64,000 nucleotides of DNA from Flavobacterium sp. (GCF_017744675.1 NZ_JAGIAV010000006.1:124001-188000), one strand, 5' to 3'; positions 28,001-37,281 are shown, counted from the stretch's first letter. Numbers and translations are program-made. The notes: a model not told the origin generated them from the sequence alone.

Positions 28001-28201
28001 AATATATCTTTAGGATACACATTAGATTCTGAATTACTAAAAAGATTAAAAATCAGTAATTTAAGAATTTATGTGAATGTTTTAGACCCATTTGTATTTA
28101 CAAATTTTGATGGATATGATCCAGAATGGGCAGCTTCGCCTTTTGGAGTAAACCGTCCAGCATCCATAACAACGCAATTGGGATTAAGTGTTAAATTTTA
28201 A
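25097..28201 (+). CDS. SusC/RagA-family TonB-dependent receptor
   Basis: Outer-membrane import channel, 1034 residues. A signal peptide ends near residue 32 (INAQ). An N-terminal carboxypeptidase-like beta-sandwich (about 36-110, ITDATGMSLPGVNINEKGT) precedes the plug with VVVGYGSVKKTDLTGSVS and the IVDGVPVDNIDFLNPQDIS signature; the remainder is the beta-barrel. It is paired with SusD 12 bases downstream. The substrate is probably a pectic oligosaccharide, from the surrounding enzymes. Confidence 0.97.
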   Translation: MNIKQLSEKKDKYGFVFFFFLNFLLCSSINAQTTTIEGKITDATGMSLPGVNINEKGTKNGTSTDFEGSFKINVSNSKAILIISYLGFQTQEVSVAGKTKINVSLAEQSNTLTEVVVVGYGSVKKTDLTGSVSTISAATITERNTTSPLEAIQGSTPGVQISSSSGRSGDGYKVVIRGNNSLVGSSPLYIVDGVPVDNIDFLNPQDISRMDVLKDASSAAIYGSRGASGVIIVTTKSGANAKSGINVTFDTSYGNKTATRMPKMMSGEEWWKFHQVAYMSATPLTQTPAQLAALAGNQSPLLVSRANSGYSYDWADAVLKPGMTQNNYLNVTGRSDSGLSYNLGFGVQSDEGLIENDSTDKYSFKLGLNHKINDKFTTGANITVARLDTQLGSDLAMQDAFRLSPLMSPWAVDAQGNEKVGTLFFLPGKLTYPDGSWAINKTSTVNPLMEIANSSQTEKTWQTVGNVFFQYQPLKWLSFKTTFAGGIENTVTSTAYKAQTNAGVTLNGKNSASIKNFNNFNYTWDNQIDLKHTFNEVHDFSVLLLQSLYSNVDETSYLYSNNQPFDVGSNNMGSGVQTSYNISSGYQKNTLSSYAVRLNYAFKDKYLLTASTRWDGSSVLSEGNKWQSFPSVALGWKISKESFLANSTVVSDLKLRASLGYTGNDNVAPYTSQALLNQQTFYANGANVVSGWQSENLANQALTWEKTREINLGLDYGFLKNRISGTIDVYDRLSDKLIYKQELPLETGYKNTFANVGSVSNKGVEVLLTTKNIKSAKVNWETTFTFTKNVNKLESIYNQDQVSDIGNKLILGSPLNPNYNYVYDGVWQESQAAEAAKYNMLPGQAKPKDLNGDGKFNNDDRTVIGNPNPEWQGSLYSKLTVGQFDFNFSVLTSQGQTVLSTFHQNFADVSDRGRQKLAMDYFIPTNGAGIEANANNTNPRPGPVATGAGAYWTSLFAYYRDVSYVKIKNISLGYTLDSELLKRLKISNLRIYVNVLDPFVFTNFDGYDPEWAASPFGVNRPASITTQLGLSVKF

Positions 28202-28213
28202 TAAAGATATCAA

Positions 28214-29887
28214 ATGAAAAAAATCATAATAATGTTAGGAATGATTGTTACAAGCTTAAGTTCTTGTAGCAATTATATTGAGGAGGAAAGTTTATCAAAC
28301 GTACCTGCAGACGAAACTTATAAAACAGCATCTGGATTTCAGTTATTAATAAATACCAATTATGCTTGGCTTAAAAGCATTTACGGAGGAAATCCGTGGC
28401 TTTTTGAAGCAGGAACCGATATGTATGCCGAAGGAAGAACTCCAGAACCAGCTGGTTTGAGCCAATATTCGCTATTGATCCCGACATCAGATAACGTAGC
28501 CGATTTGTACCGACCTTGCTATCAGCTCATTCAATCGGTTAATAAAGCAATTTACTATTCGAAAGTCACAGAACAAACAGCTAATTTAAATACATTATTG
28601 GGGGAAGCAAGATTTTTAAGAGCTCAAGCTTATTTTCTATTAGTGCAAACTTATGGAGGCGTTCCAATTGTAGACGAGAATATTACCACTCCAGTTTTAT
28701 CTTTTACAAGAAACAGTGCCGAAGAAGTGTATACGCAAATTATTGCAGATTTAGATTTTGCTTTAGCTAATGTTGGCACAGGAGCATATGCAACAAATGG
28801 AAAAGTAAACAAAAGAGCCGTAAACGATCTTTTGGCAAAAGTGTACTTAACAAGAGGTTATGAAACTTTTGCAAAACCAGACGATTTTTCAAAAGCAGCA
28901 GCTTACGCAGATGCAGCAATTGGTGGTCAGACTTTAGCATTGGCATTCGATCAATTATTTAAACCTGGAAATGATTTAAACGCAGAAACTATTTTTTCTG
29001 TTCAGTACGATAAGGCTTCAACAAGTACAAGTCCTACAACATTAGGAAACAATCAGTTTTACTATTTCAGTTCTTACTTAGGAGGTGCAGAAACAGGAGC
29101 GCCATTAAGAAGCTACAATTTATGTCCTACAGATTATGCTTTAGCTTTATACGATAAGGGCGATGCAAGATGGAATGCTACTTTTATGACAGAAATTTTA
29201 GAAGGGCCTGAAACTACAAACGGAGTTACAAAAACTATATTATATTATCCGTATTACAGAAGTTCAAATCCGGCTTCGTTAAAAGTGAGACATTTCTACG
29301 AACCAAAATGGTTTACGCCTGCAGATAAAACAGCTTGGATGACTGCAAACGCTTCTAGATTATCTTCTACATTTGTTTATCATCCTTGGGGAGAGTATTC
29401 TGCAGCTCACACCCTAATTAAAAACTTAGACTGTTACACTATTCCAGTTAAGAAATTTGACGATCCGGATCCAACTACACCATCAAGTACAGGACCTGTA
29501 AGCACAAGAGATATTATCGTAGCGAGATTAGGAGAAACCTATTTAATTGCTGCAGAAGCGTATTTAAAAGCAGGACAGCCTTCAATAGGATTAGACCGTT
29601 TAAACGAAGTGAGAAGAAGAGCTGGTGTTGCCAATGCGACTTTAGCTCAATTTAATATCGACTATATCTTAGACGAAAGAGGACGCGAACTATTAGGAGA
29701 ATACAAACGCTGGTTCGACTTAAAACGTACAGGAACATTAGTAGCGAGAGCTTCGGCTTATAATTATAAAATTAAAGAAGCAAATTTTGTAGGTGTTGAT
29801 GGTAAACTTAAAATTTTAAGACCAATTCCGCAATCTGCTTTAGATTTAAATCAGAATAAAGATTTCCCTCAAAATCCTGGCTATTAG
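28214..29887 (+). CDS. SusD/RagB-family nutrient-binding lipoprotein
   Basis: Surface glycan-binding partner of SusC, 557 residues. Lipoprotein signal with acylated Cys at residue 18 (SLSSC). The helical TPR-like region contains GEARFLRAQAYFLLVQTYGGVP near 130, and the C-terminal RLGETYLIAAEAYLKAGQ, LDERGRELLGEYKRWFDLKR and LRPIPQSALDLN segments are hallmarks. Follows SusC by 12 bases. A hairpin after its stop may reduce transcription of the following enzymes. Confidence 0.97.
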   Translation: MKKIIIMLGMIVTSLSSCSNYIEEESLSNVPADETYKTASGFQLLINTNYAWLKSIYGGNPWLFEAGTDMYAEGRTPEPAGLSQYSLLIPTSDNVADLYRPCYQLIQSVNKAIYYSKVTEQTANLNTLLGEARFLRAQAYFLLVQTYGGVPIVDENITTPVLSFTRNSAEEVYTQIIADLDFALANVGTGAYATNGKVNKRAVNDLLAKVYLTRGYETFAKPDDFSKAAAYADAAIGGQTLALAFDQLFKPGNDLNAETIFSVQYDKASTSTSPTTLGNNQFYYFSSYLGGAETGAPLRSYNLCPTDYALALYDKGDARWNATFMTEILEGPETTNGVTKTILYYPYYRSSNPASLKVRHFYEPKWFTPADKTAWMTANASRLSSTFVYHPWGEYSAAHTLIKNLDCYTIPVKKFDDPDPTTPSSTGPVSTRDIIVARLGETYLIAAEAYLKAGQPSIGLDRLNEVRRRAGVANATLAQFNIDYILDERGRELLGEYKRWFDLKRTGTLVARASAYNYKIKEANFVGVDGKLKILRPIPQSALDLNQNKDFPQNPGY

Positions 29888-29932
29888 TTAGTGGGTTAGT
29901 TTTTTGAGAACTATGTTTTTTGAAGTTGTTAA

Positions 29933-29963
29933 AAAGGGGTTTGACTATAAGTCGAACTCCTTT
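29933..29963 (+). terminator. Attenuator-like hairpin after susD
   Basis: AAAGGGGTTTGACT (29933-29946) pairs with 29950-29963 allowing two G-T pairs, with a 3-base loop. There is no strong T-run, so partial termination or 3'-end stabilisation of susCD mRNA is more likely than full stop. Confidence 0.55.
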
Positions 29964-29988
29964 CTTAACTAAAAAGTAAAGAATAGAA

Positions 29989-30927
29989 ATGCAAAAATTG
30001 AAATTAATCTTAGTGTTGTTTTTTAATGTTCTTGTGATGCAAAGTCAGCAATACAAGGTCGATACTTCGTATACTATCAAAAGCACTTACACTAAATTAA
30101 TTAAGAAATATCCGTTTATCACAATTCCAGAAATAAAGGCAAATTCAGAGGTTAAAGAAACATTCGATCTAGTTTACAATCAAGATCAGGATCGTGTTTT
30201 GCATTTTGATGCATTTGTCAATACCAAAAAGAAAAAAAATCCTGCCGTAATTATGATTCATGGCGGAGGATGGAGATCAGGGAATAAAAGCCAGATGCAG
30301 TTTATAGGAAAAGAAATTGCAGCAAAAGGCTATTCTTGTTTTGCAATAGAATACAGATTATCATTAGAAGCAAAATATCCAACAGGAGTTATTGACGTAA
30401 AGAATGCCATAAAATTTATAAAAGACAATGCGGCAAAGTTTAATGTAGATCCAAACAAAATTGCGGTTCTAGGCTGTTCTTCGGGAGGGCAAATGGCAGC
30501 TTTGATTGGTACAACAAATAACAATCCGCTTTTTGAAGATAAAAGTTTTAAAAGCCGTTCTACTTCAAAAGTCCATGCGATAATAGATGTAGATGGTGTT
30601 TTGGCATTCAAACATCCAGAATCTTCAGAAGGAGATATGGCCGCATTTTGGTTAGGAGGAAAATCAGATGAAATTCCTGAAAATTGGAAAAATGCTTCGG
30701 CGTTGAGCCATACAGATCAAAATACGCCGCCAGTGTTATATATCTGCAGCAGCATTCCGAGATTTCATGCAGGACGAGACGATATGATTGCGATTTTGAA
30801 TAATTATAAAATCTATAATGAAGTGCAGACTATTCCAGATTCGCCACACTCATTTTGGTTTTACAATCCTTGGTTTACACAAACAATCTCGTACAGCGTA
30901 CGATTTTTAGATAAAATTTTTAAATAA
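29989..30927 (+). CDS. Secreted alpha/beta-hydrolase esterase (BD-FAE-like)
   Basis: Exported esterase, 312 residues, signal peptide MQKLKLILVLFFNVLVMQSQ. Oxyanion motif MIHGGGWRSGN near residue 91, nucleophile elbow GCSSGGQMA near 164, and His in PDSPHSFWF near the C-terminus. Resembles carbohydrate esterases that remove acetyl or aromatic esters. Located in the pectin operon between susD and DUF4861, so a pectic ester is the probable substrate. Confidence 0.85.
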   Translation: MQKLKLILVLFFNVLVMQSQQYKVDTSYTIKSTYTKLIKKYPFITIPEIKANSEVKETFDLVYNQDQDRVLHFDAFVNTKKKKNPAVIMIHGGGWRSGNKSQMQFIGKEIAAKGYSCFAIEYRLSLEAKYPTGVIDVKNAIKFIKDNAAKFNVDPNKIAVLGCSSGGQMAALIGTTNNNPLFEDKSFKSRSTSKVHAIIDVDGVLAFKHPESSEGDMAAFWLGGKSDEIPENWKNASALSHTDQNTPPVLYICSSIPRFHAGRDDMIAILNNYKIYNEVQTIPDSPHSFWFYNPWFTQTISYSVRFLDKIFK

Positions 30928-30939
30928 ATTAGAATAATA

Positions 30940-31905
30940 ATGAAAGCAAAAATCACCACAGCAATTTTATTTTTCGCAGGTTTAGCCACTGTAAATGCAC
31001 AAAAATATGATATTAAAAAAAATAAAACTTACGCCGAAATATCTGCAAAAACAGACGGAAAATGGGAAGGAAGAAAATATAAAGGCGGTACAGTTTTTAA
31101 AAATGTGGACCGATTAAAGCTGGCTCCAGAACATACCGATCACTCTTTTGACATTCGTTACGAGGGCCCAGGATGGGAGAATAACAGAATTGGCTACCGT
31201 TTGTATTTAGACTGGAGAAATGCGATTGATATCTTCGGAAAAAAGACTTCAGAAAATATTTTGCCAATCGTAGGGCAAGACGGATTCGATTCGTACCACA
31301 ACATGAGCGATTGGGGAGCTGATATTTTGAAAGCGGGTAAAGGAATCGGAATTGGTTCTATCGACCGTTATTTAAACAACGAAAAATTACACTTCCGCGA
31401 AGTAGATTCGACAATTGCGACAGTGGCTAACAAAGCAAATGAATCGACGGTAAAAGTAAATTATTACGGATGGAAAACCGCTTCTGATAAAATTGATCTT
31501 GTTTCAGAATTAACGATTAAACCAGATCAATTATACACGCAGCATACCATTAAAGCATCGCAAGCAATACAAGGAATTTGTACGGGAATTGTAAAACAAA
31601 AAACGGCTGAATTGCTTAAAAAGGAAAGCAAAAATAAAAAATGGGCTTACTTGGCCACTTATGGAGAGCAATCTTTGGTGCCAGACAAGTTAGGAATGGC
31701 AATTTTTTATGAAATTAGTACTATCGAAAATAGTGCAGATACAGATCTAGATTATCTCTTAGTTTTTAAACCAACTACAAAAGCGGTGACTTTTTATCTT
31801 TTAGGCGCTTGGGAACAAGAAGTAAACGGAATTAAAACAAAAGAAGAGTTTACGAAATATTTAGACAAACAATTGGATGTGTTAAATAAAAAAGGCAAAA
31901 TGTAA
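30940..31905 (+). CDS. DUF4861 family protein (short form)
   Basis: Secreted protein of 321 residues; signal peptide ends VNAQ near 21. The family signature is visible in YEGPGWENNRIGYRLYLDWR, IDIFGKK, YHNMSDWGADILKAG and IGIGSIDRY. DUF4861 proteins are regularly found in pectin and rhamnogalacturonan loci of Bacteroidota; I know of no established reaction. 12 bases after the esterase. A second, longer copy is encoded at 45299. Confidence 0.85.
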   Translation: MKAKITTAILFFAGLATVNAQKYDIKKNKTYAEISAKTDGKWEGRKYKGGTVFKNVDRLKLAPEHTDHSFDIRYEGPGWENNRIGYRLYLDWRNAIDIFGKKTSENILPIVGQDGFDSYHNMSDWGADILKAGKGIGIGSIDRYLNNEKLHFREVDSTIATVANKANESTVKVNYYGWKTASDKIDLVSELTIKPDQLYTQHTIKASQAIQGICTGIVKQKTAELLKKESKNKKWAYLATYGEQSLVPDKLGMAIFYEISTIENSADTDLDYLLVFKPTTKAVTFYLLGAWEQEVNGIKTKEEFTKYLDKQLDVLNKKGKM

Positions 31906-31928
31906 ATTGATTTTGTCACAAATTATAA

Positions 31929-31965
31929 GACTTAAAAGATTTAAAAGATTTAAAAGATTTAAAAA
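31929..31965. repeat. 10-bp tandem repeat AGATTTAAAA
   Basis: The unit AGATTTAAAA repeats about 3.7 times in the gap before the GH105 gene, with no gene content. Confidence 0.75.
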
Positions 31966-31990
31966 TAGTAGAATTTAAATATTTGTTGAA

Positions 31991-33217
31991 ATGAAAAGTA
32001 GTATAAAGCAAAGTTATTTGATGTCGGTTTTAATGGCTTGCGTTTTGACCATTACAAGTTGTAAAGTAACCTCGCAAGAGCCAGCAAAAAAAGATATTGT
32101 AATTGGAAAAAACCTGAAATGGTCTGATAAAATGGCCTTAACCTTGATGAAACGCCATCCAGAAGCCTATATGATCGACGATGCTAAAAAGCCAAAGTGG
32201 GATTATGTTCATGCTTTAGTATTGCACTCTATCGAAGAACTGTACAAAAAAAATCCAGCCCCAAGATACAAAGCCTATATAAGGGGGTATGTAGATAATT
32301 TGGTTCAGGCTGACGGAAGCATTAATACGTATGAATTTGACAAATACAATATTGATTTAGTATTGCCGGGCCGTTTGCTTTTTGATGTTTATGCCACTTC
32401 AAAAGAAGACAAATATTTAAAAGCACTGCAATTAATTCGTAAGCAGTTGGCAGAACAGCCAAGAACACAAAGCGGCGGATTCTGGCACAAACAAATCTAT
32501 CCAAATCAGATGTGGTTGGATGGCTTGTATATGGGAGAGCCATTCTATGCCCAATACACAGCTACATTTGAAAACGGAAAAAGCTTTGATGATATCGCAA
32601 AACAGTTTGAAATCATTCAATTAAAAGCTACAGATCCAAAAACAGGATTATTGTACCACGGATGGGACGAAAGCAAACAGATGCCTTGGGCAAACAAAGA
32701 AACAGGAAACTCGCCAAACTTCTGGTCTAGATCTTTAGGATGGTACGTAATGGCTTTGGTTGATGTTTTAGATTACATGCCGAAAGAGCATACAAAAAGA
32801 AAAGAGTTGATAAAGTATTTAAACAACGCTTCTGAGGCTATCCTGAAATTTCAAGATAAATCATCTGGTTTGTGGTATCAGGTTACAGACAAAGGTGGTG
32901 AAAAAGACAATTATTTAGAAGCTTCAGGTTCGGCTATGTTTGCGTATGCTTATGCAAAAGGAGCAAACAAAGGCTATTTGCCAGCCAAATTTAAAAAAGC
33001 AGCCAACAAAGCTTTTGACGGATTAACGACAATTTTGATCAAAAAAGTGGATGAAGATGGCGGAATCACTTTGACAAACTGCTGTCAAGTAGCCGGTTTA
33101 GGAGGAACTCCTTACCGTGACGGATCGTATGAATATTACGTAAACGAAAGAAAAAAAGACAACGATCCTAAAGCAACAGGACCATTTATTTTGGCAGCTG
33201 TAGAATTGAATAGATAA
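31991..33217 (+). CDS. GH105 unsaturated rhamnogalacturonyl hydrolase
   Basis: Lipoprotein of 408 residues (signal MKSSIKQSYLMSVLMAC, then TITSC). GH105 (YteR-like) alpha/alpha barrel hydrolase that removes the terminal unsaturated galacturonate left by lyases. Motifs: LPGRLLFDVY, GGFWHKQIYPNQMWLDGLYM (catalytic region Asp), LYHGWDESKQMPWANKETGN, and SRSLGWYVMALVDVLDYMP. The unsaturated uronate it frees feeds KduI/KduD encoded upstream. Confidence 0.93.
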   Translation: MKSSIKQSYLMSVLMACVLTITSCKVTSQEPAKKDIVIGKNLKWSDKMALTLMKRHPEAYMIDDAKKPKWDYVHALVLHSIEELYKKNPAPRYKAYIRGYVDNLVQADGSINTYEFDKYNIDLVLPGRLLFDVYATSKEDKYLKALQLIRKQLAEQPRTQSGGFWHKQIYPNQMWLDGLYMGEPFYAQYTATFENGKSFDDIAKQFEIIQLKATDPKTGLLYHGWDESKQMPWANKETGNSPNFWSRSLGWYVMALVDVLDYMPKEHTKRKELIKYLNNASEAILKFQDKSSGLWYQVTDKGGEKDNYLEASGSAMFAYAYAKGANKGYLPAKFKKAANKAFDGLTTILIKKVDEDGGITLTNCCQVAGLGGTPYRDGSYEYYVNERKKDNDPKATGPFILAAVELNR

Positions 33218-33363
33218 TTGTTAATGGTTGATAGTTGATTGTTGATTGTTAATTGTTGATGGTTTGTCTTCCTGAGCGAAGTCGAAGGACTGCGCCAAAA
33301 TTCTGAAAAAGCAAACATTAAGCTTACAAACCCGGCAGGTTTTAAAAACCTGTCTGGTTTTAC
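33218..33363. repeat. Intergenic mixed repeats between GH105 and GH43
   Basis: Three elements follow each other: TTGATAGTTGATTGTTGATT words; CCTGAGCGAAGTCGAAGGA at 33272, a repeat widespread in Flavobacteriia; and an imperfect hairpin AAACCCGGCAGGTTTT/AAAACCTGTCTGGTTT near 33328-33360, related to the perfect one at 5850-5882. Confidence 0.7.
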
Positions 33364-33384
33364 TAAAAAGTAATAATTTCAAAA

Positions 33385-34974
33385 ATGAAAAACATAAAAA
33401 TCATCCTATTTCTGTTGCCTATTTTTTGTTTTCAGAAGAATACCGCACAAGTCTGGACATCAGATAATGGAGACGGAACTTATACCAATCCGATTCTTCA
33501 TGCGGATTATTCAGATCCAGATGTTGTTCGCGTAGGCGATGATTATTATATGACAGCTTCTTCTTTTAACTGCATTCCGGGGCTTCCTATTTTGCATTCT
33601 AAAGATTTGGTAAACTGGAAAATTATTGGTCATGCTTTGGTAAAACAGCCGCCGTTTGAAACTTATGATAGTGTACAGCATGGAAATGGAGTTTGGGCAC
33701 CAAGTATTACCTATCATAAAAACGAATTTTACATCTACTATCCCGATCCCGATTTTGGAATTTATATGATTAAAACTAAAAAAGCAGAAGGACCATGGTC
33801 TGAACCGCTTTTGGTAAAAGCAGGAAAAGGCTTGATTGATCCAAGTCCGCTTTGGGATACCGATGGTAAAGCATACTTAACTCATGCTTTTGCAGGAAGC
33901 CGAGCGCAGATTAAAAGTCTTTTAGTTGTCTGCACGATGAATCCAGAAGGAACCGTTGTCAATAACGATGAAGTAATGGTAATTGACGGACATAAAGGCG
34001 AAGAAACAATTGAAGGCCCGAAATTCTACAAACGAAATGGCTATTATTATATTTTTGCTCCTGCAGGCGGTGTTCCAACAGGTTGGCAGACGGTTTTAAG
34101 ATCGAAAAATGTTTTCGGACCTTACGAAAAAAAGAAGGTGCTAGAACAAGGTTCGACCGCTATAAATGGTCCGCATCAAGGTGCTTGGGTAACGACTCAG
34201 ACGGGCGAAGATTGGTTTTTTCATTTTCAAGACAAAGGCGCTTACGGGCGAATTGTACATCTGCAACCTATGAAATGGGTAAATGACTGGCCAGTAATGG
34301 GCGAAGATTTTGATAAAAACGGAATTGGCGAACCTATTACAACGTATAAGAAACCAAATGTTGGCAAAAAATATCCAATAGAAACTCCAGCAGAATCTGA
34401 TGAGTTTAATGAGCCAAAATTAGGTTTGCAATGGCAATGGCAGGCAAACAGACAAATCAATTGGGGATTTCCAACCAGTTTAGGTTATCTGAATTTGTTT
34501 TGCAATACCACTTCTCAGAATATCTTTAATGCTCCAAATTTAGTATTGCAAAAATTTCCAGCAGAAGAATTTACAGCGACAACAAAACTGACTTTCAATT
34601 CGAGATTAAATAAAGAATCTACAGGTTTAATTGTAATGGGATTGGATTATAGTTTGCTGAATTTTAAAAATAATGGCGGGAAATTGTACTTAAGTCAGAA
34701 AACAGGAACGTTTGACAAAACGGTTTCGGAAACAGAAACTACTCCAATAGCAGTAGAAAGCAACACGATTTACTTGAGAGTACAAATAAGCAAAGGCGGA
34801 ATGTGCAGTTTCTTTTACAGTCTTGACGATAAAAATTATCAAAAAGTTGGAAATGATTTTAAAGCTAAAGAGGGAAAATGGATTGGTGCTAAAGTTGGAC
34901 TTTTCGCTTTAGGCGAAGAAGTGAAAAATGATTCTGGGAATGTTGAAGTAGATTGGTTTAGGGTTACAAAGTGA
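33385..34974 (+). CDS. GH43-family glycosidase with C-terminal beta-sandwich
   Basis: Secreted enzyme of 529 residues, signal peptide ending near residue 22 (TAQ). The five-bladed propeller of GH43 carries the three acidic residues in HADYSDPDVVRVGDDYY (Asp44), GLIDPSPLWDTDGKAYL and GEETIEGPKFYKR (Glu). A C-terminal domain from about 350 (AESDEFNEPKLGLQWQWQAN) resembles the beta-xylosidase C-terminal lectin-like fold. Likely an arabinosidase or xylosidase on pectin side chains; the subfamily cannot be fixed by eye. Confidence 0.9.
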   Translation: MKNIKIILFLLPIFCFQKNTAQVWTSDNGDGTYTNPILHADYSDPDVVRVGDDYYMTASSFNCIPGLPILHSKDLVNWKIIGHALVKQPPFETYDSVQHGNGVWAPSITYHKNEFYIYYPDPDFGIYMIKTKKAEGPWSEPLLVKAGKGLIDPSPLWDTDGKAYLTHAFAGSRAQIKSLLVVCTMNPEGTVVNNDEVMVIDGHKGEETIEGPKFYKRNGYYYIFAPAGGVPTGWQTVLRSKNVFGPYEKKKVLEQGSTAINGPHQGAWVTTQTGEDWFFHFQDKGAYGRIVHLQPMKWVNDWPVMGEDFDKNGIGEPITTYKKPNVGKKYPIETPAESDEFNEPKLGLQWQWQANRQINWGFPTSLGYLNLFCNTTSQNIFNAPNLVLQKFPAEEFTATTKLTFNSRLNKESTGLIVMGLDYSLLNFKNNGGKLYLSQKTGTFDKTVSETETTPIAVESNTIYLRVQISKGGMCSFFYSLDDKNYQKVGNDFKAKEGKWIGAKVGLFALGEEVKNDSGNVEVDWFRVTK

Positions 34975-35283
34975 CAAAGTGACAAAGTTGCAAAGTGAAA
35001 TGTAAAATGTGAAATGTAAAATGTGAAATGTAAATGTGAAATGTAAATGTGAAATGTAAATGTGAAAAATATTGTAAAAAGTTTTTTTGACTTTTACTAA
35101 AAAACGGCTTTCATAATTTGATTCTATCAAGCGAAATAAAAAAAGTAATATCAAAATACATTTGCTAAGAAAAAGATGTTTTAAATAGGTGTTTAAATGA
35201 TTTTTCTTACAATTTGTAAAAAAATAGGCTTGTTTTTCGCTTTTGAAAGTGGAGAATAAGGAAGCATTAAAACAAATAAAAAA
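34975..35283. repeat. ACAAAGTG and TGTGAAATG tandem words
   Basis: Begins inside the end of the GH43 gene (GACAAAGTGACAAAG) and continues as TGTGAAATGTAAA repeated about six times to 35066. The rest to 35283 is AT-rich with no open frame and no recognised signal before the pectate lyase gene. Confidence 0.75.
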
Positions 35284-37281
35284 ATGGTGCAGTTAAAAAA
35301 AATAGCTTTTATCCTTCTTGTATTTTCAAGTATTGGACTTCATGCGCAAACTTCGTATAAAAAATGGTCTGAAATTATCAGAAAAAGCGATGCTTCTTGG
35401 TTTGCTTCGGCGGAAGCTAAAAAAATAGCAGAAAATGTACTATTGTACCAAAGAGATATTGGAGGTTGGCCAAAGAATATCCAGATGCAGGATGAACTGA
35501 CCGAAAAGCAGAAAAAAGATTTAATTGCGCTCAAAAAAACAGCTGCAGAAACCACAACAGACAACGGAGCGACTTGTCAGGAAATGCTTTTTATGTCGAG
35601 AATGTATGCGCAGGTCAAGGACGAACGCTACGCAGCATCTTTCTTAAAAGGATTGAATTACCTTTTGGAAGCGCAATATTCCAATGGAGGTTGGCCACAG
35701 TTTTACCCGTTAAAAAAAGGATATTACACCCATATTACCTACAATGACGATTCGATGGTAAACATTATGAATGTTATAAAAGCTGTTGCAGACCAGACAG
35801 ATTACTATAGCATAAAACCTTCGGCAGAAATGGTTGAAAAATGCAAAAAAGCATTTAATAAAGGAATTGATTGCATTTTAAAAACACAATATAAGCAAAA
35901 CGGAGTTTTAACTGCATGGTGCGCACAGCATGATGAAGTTACACTTGCTCCTGCAAATGCGAGAGCTTTTGAACTCGCTTCTTTAAGTGGTTACGAATCG
36001 GCAAAAATTACATTGCTTCTAATGTCAATTGATAAACCTTCACCCGAAATTGTGACGGCTGTTAAAAGTGCTGCAACATGGTTTGAAAAAACTAAAATCA
36101 CCAATTTAGAAGAGAAAAGAGTTCTAAACGAAGCTGGAAAAGTGGTAGACAAAAAGATGATTCCTGCCGTAAATGCAAAACCAATTTGGGCAAGATTTAT
36201 GGATTTAGAAACCAACGAACCTTTCTTTTGTGATCGTGATGGAATCAAAAAGAAATCTTTAGATCAGATTGGTTCAGAGAGAAGAAATGGGTATTCTTGG
36301 TACTCAGATGCGCCTGAAGAAGTTTTAAAAAAATACCCTGATTGGGCAGTAAAAAACGGAACTAAAGTAGGAGCAGCAGAAAAGAAAAATGTAAACTATA
36401 TTACAGTAGCGCAAGACGGCTCTGGAGATTATACCAAGATACAAGATGCCATTTATGCAACGCCTGCATTTCCGTATGAGAAGGTGACCATTTATGTTAA
36501 AAATGGAATTTATAACGAAAAAGTCCGAATTCCAGAGTGGAATACCAATGTAGTTTTGCAAGGTGAAAGCAAAGAAAAAACGATTATTACTTACGATGAT
36601 AATTTCTCTAAAATTGGTTTAGGAAGAAACAGTACTTTTTATACCTACACACTTTTGGTGGAAGGAGACGATTTTGCAGCATCAAATCTGACCATCAAAA
36701 ACACTTCTGGCGAAAACGGACAAGCAATTGCATTATCGGTAGTGGCAAATCGTGTCAAGATTTCCAATTGCAATCTTTTAGGCAATCAAGATACTTTGTA
36801 TTTATCTGGAAAAGATGCCAAACAATATTTTAAAGATTGTTATATAGAAGGAACAACCGATTTTATTTTTGGTGGAGCAACTGCCTTATTCGAAAACTGT
36901 ACCATTCACAGCATAAAAAGTTCATACATCACGGCCGCTTCAACGCCTGAAGGAACACCTTTCGGATTTGTTTTTAAAAATTGTAAACTCACTGCAAATC
37001 CAGATGCAAAAGACGTTTATTTAGGAAGACCGTGGCGCATTTATGCTAAATCCGTTTTTATGGACTGCGAAATGGGAAAACAGATTAAACCAGAAGGTTG
37101 GGAAAACTGGTCGAAACCAGAAGCAGAAAAAAAAACTTTTTATGCCGAGTATAATTGCAGTGGAGAAGGATTTCAGCCTTCGAAAAGAGTAAAATGGTCG
37201 CATCAATTAAGCAAAAAAGAAGCAGTACAATATTCAATCGAAAATATCCTTAAAGACAAGATTGCAAATTGGTATTTTTGA
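35284..37281 (+). CDS. Pectate lyase (PL10-like)-pectinesterase (CE8) fusion
   Basis: Secreted two-domain enzyme, 665 residues. Signal peptide ends HAQ near residue 22. Residues about 25-345 match PL10-type pectate lyase (GGWPKNIQMQ, TTDNGATCQEMLFMSRMY, GGWPQFYPLKKGYYTHITYN). Residues about 370-660 are a pectin methylesterase of CE8 (VAQDGSGDYTKIQDAI, GNQDTLYLSG, CYIEGTTDFIFGGATA with two catalytic Asp, and YLGRPWR). The esterase would expose galacturonate for the lyase in the same chain, making unsaturated oligomers for GH105 and KduI/KduD. Confidence 0.93.
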   Translation: MVQLKKIAFILLVFSSIGLHAQTSYKKWSEIIRKSDASWFASAEAKKIAENVLLYQRDIGGWPKNIQMQDELTEKQKKDLIALKKTAAETTTDNGATCQEMLFMSRMYAQVKDERYAASFLKGLNYLLEAQYSNGGWPQFYPLKKGYYTHITYNDDSMVNIMNVIKAVADQTDYYSIKPSAEMVEKCKKAFNKGIDCILKTQYKQNGVLTAWCAQHDEVTLAPANARAFELASLSGYESAKITLLLMSIDKPSPEIVTAVKSAATWFEKTKITNLEEKRVLNEAGKVVDKKMIPAVNAKPIWARFMDLETNEPFFCDRDGIKKKSLDQIGSERRNGYSWYSDAPEEVLKKYPDWAVKNGTKVGAAEKKNVNYITVAQDGSGDYTKIQDAIYATPAFPYEKVTIYVKNGIYNEKVRIPEWNTNVVLQGESKEKTIITYDDNFSKIGLGRNSTFYTYTLLVEGDDFAASNLTIKNTSGENGQAIALSVVANRVKISNCNLLGNQDTLYLSGKDAKQYFKDCYIEGTTDFIFGGATALFENCTIHSIKSSYITAASTPEGTPFGFVFKNCKLTANPDAKDVYLGRPWRIYAKSVFMDCEMGKQIKPEGWENWSKPEAEKKTFYAEYNCSGEGFQPSKRVKWSHQLSKKEAVQYSIENILKDKIANWYF

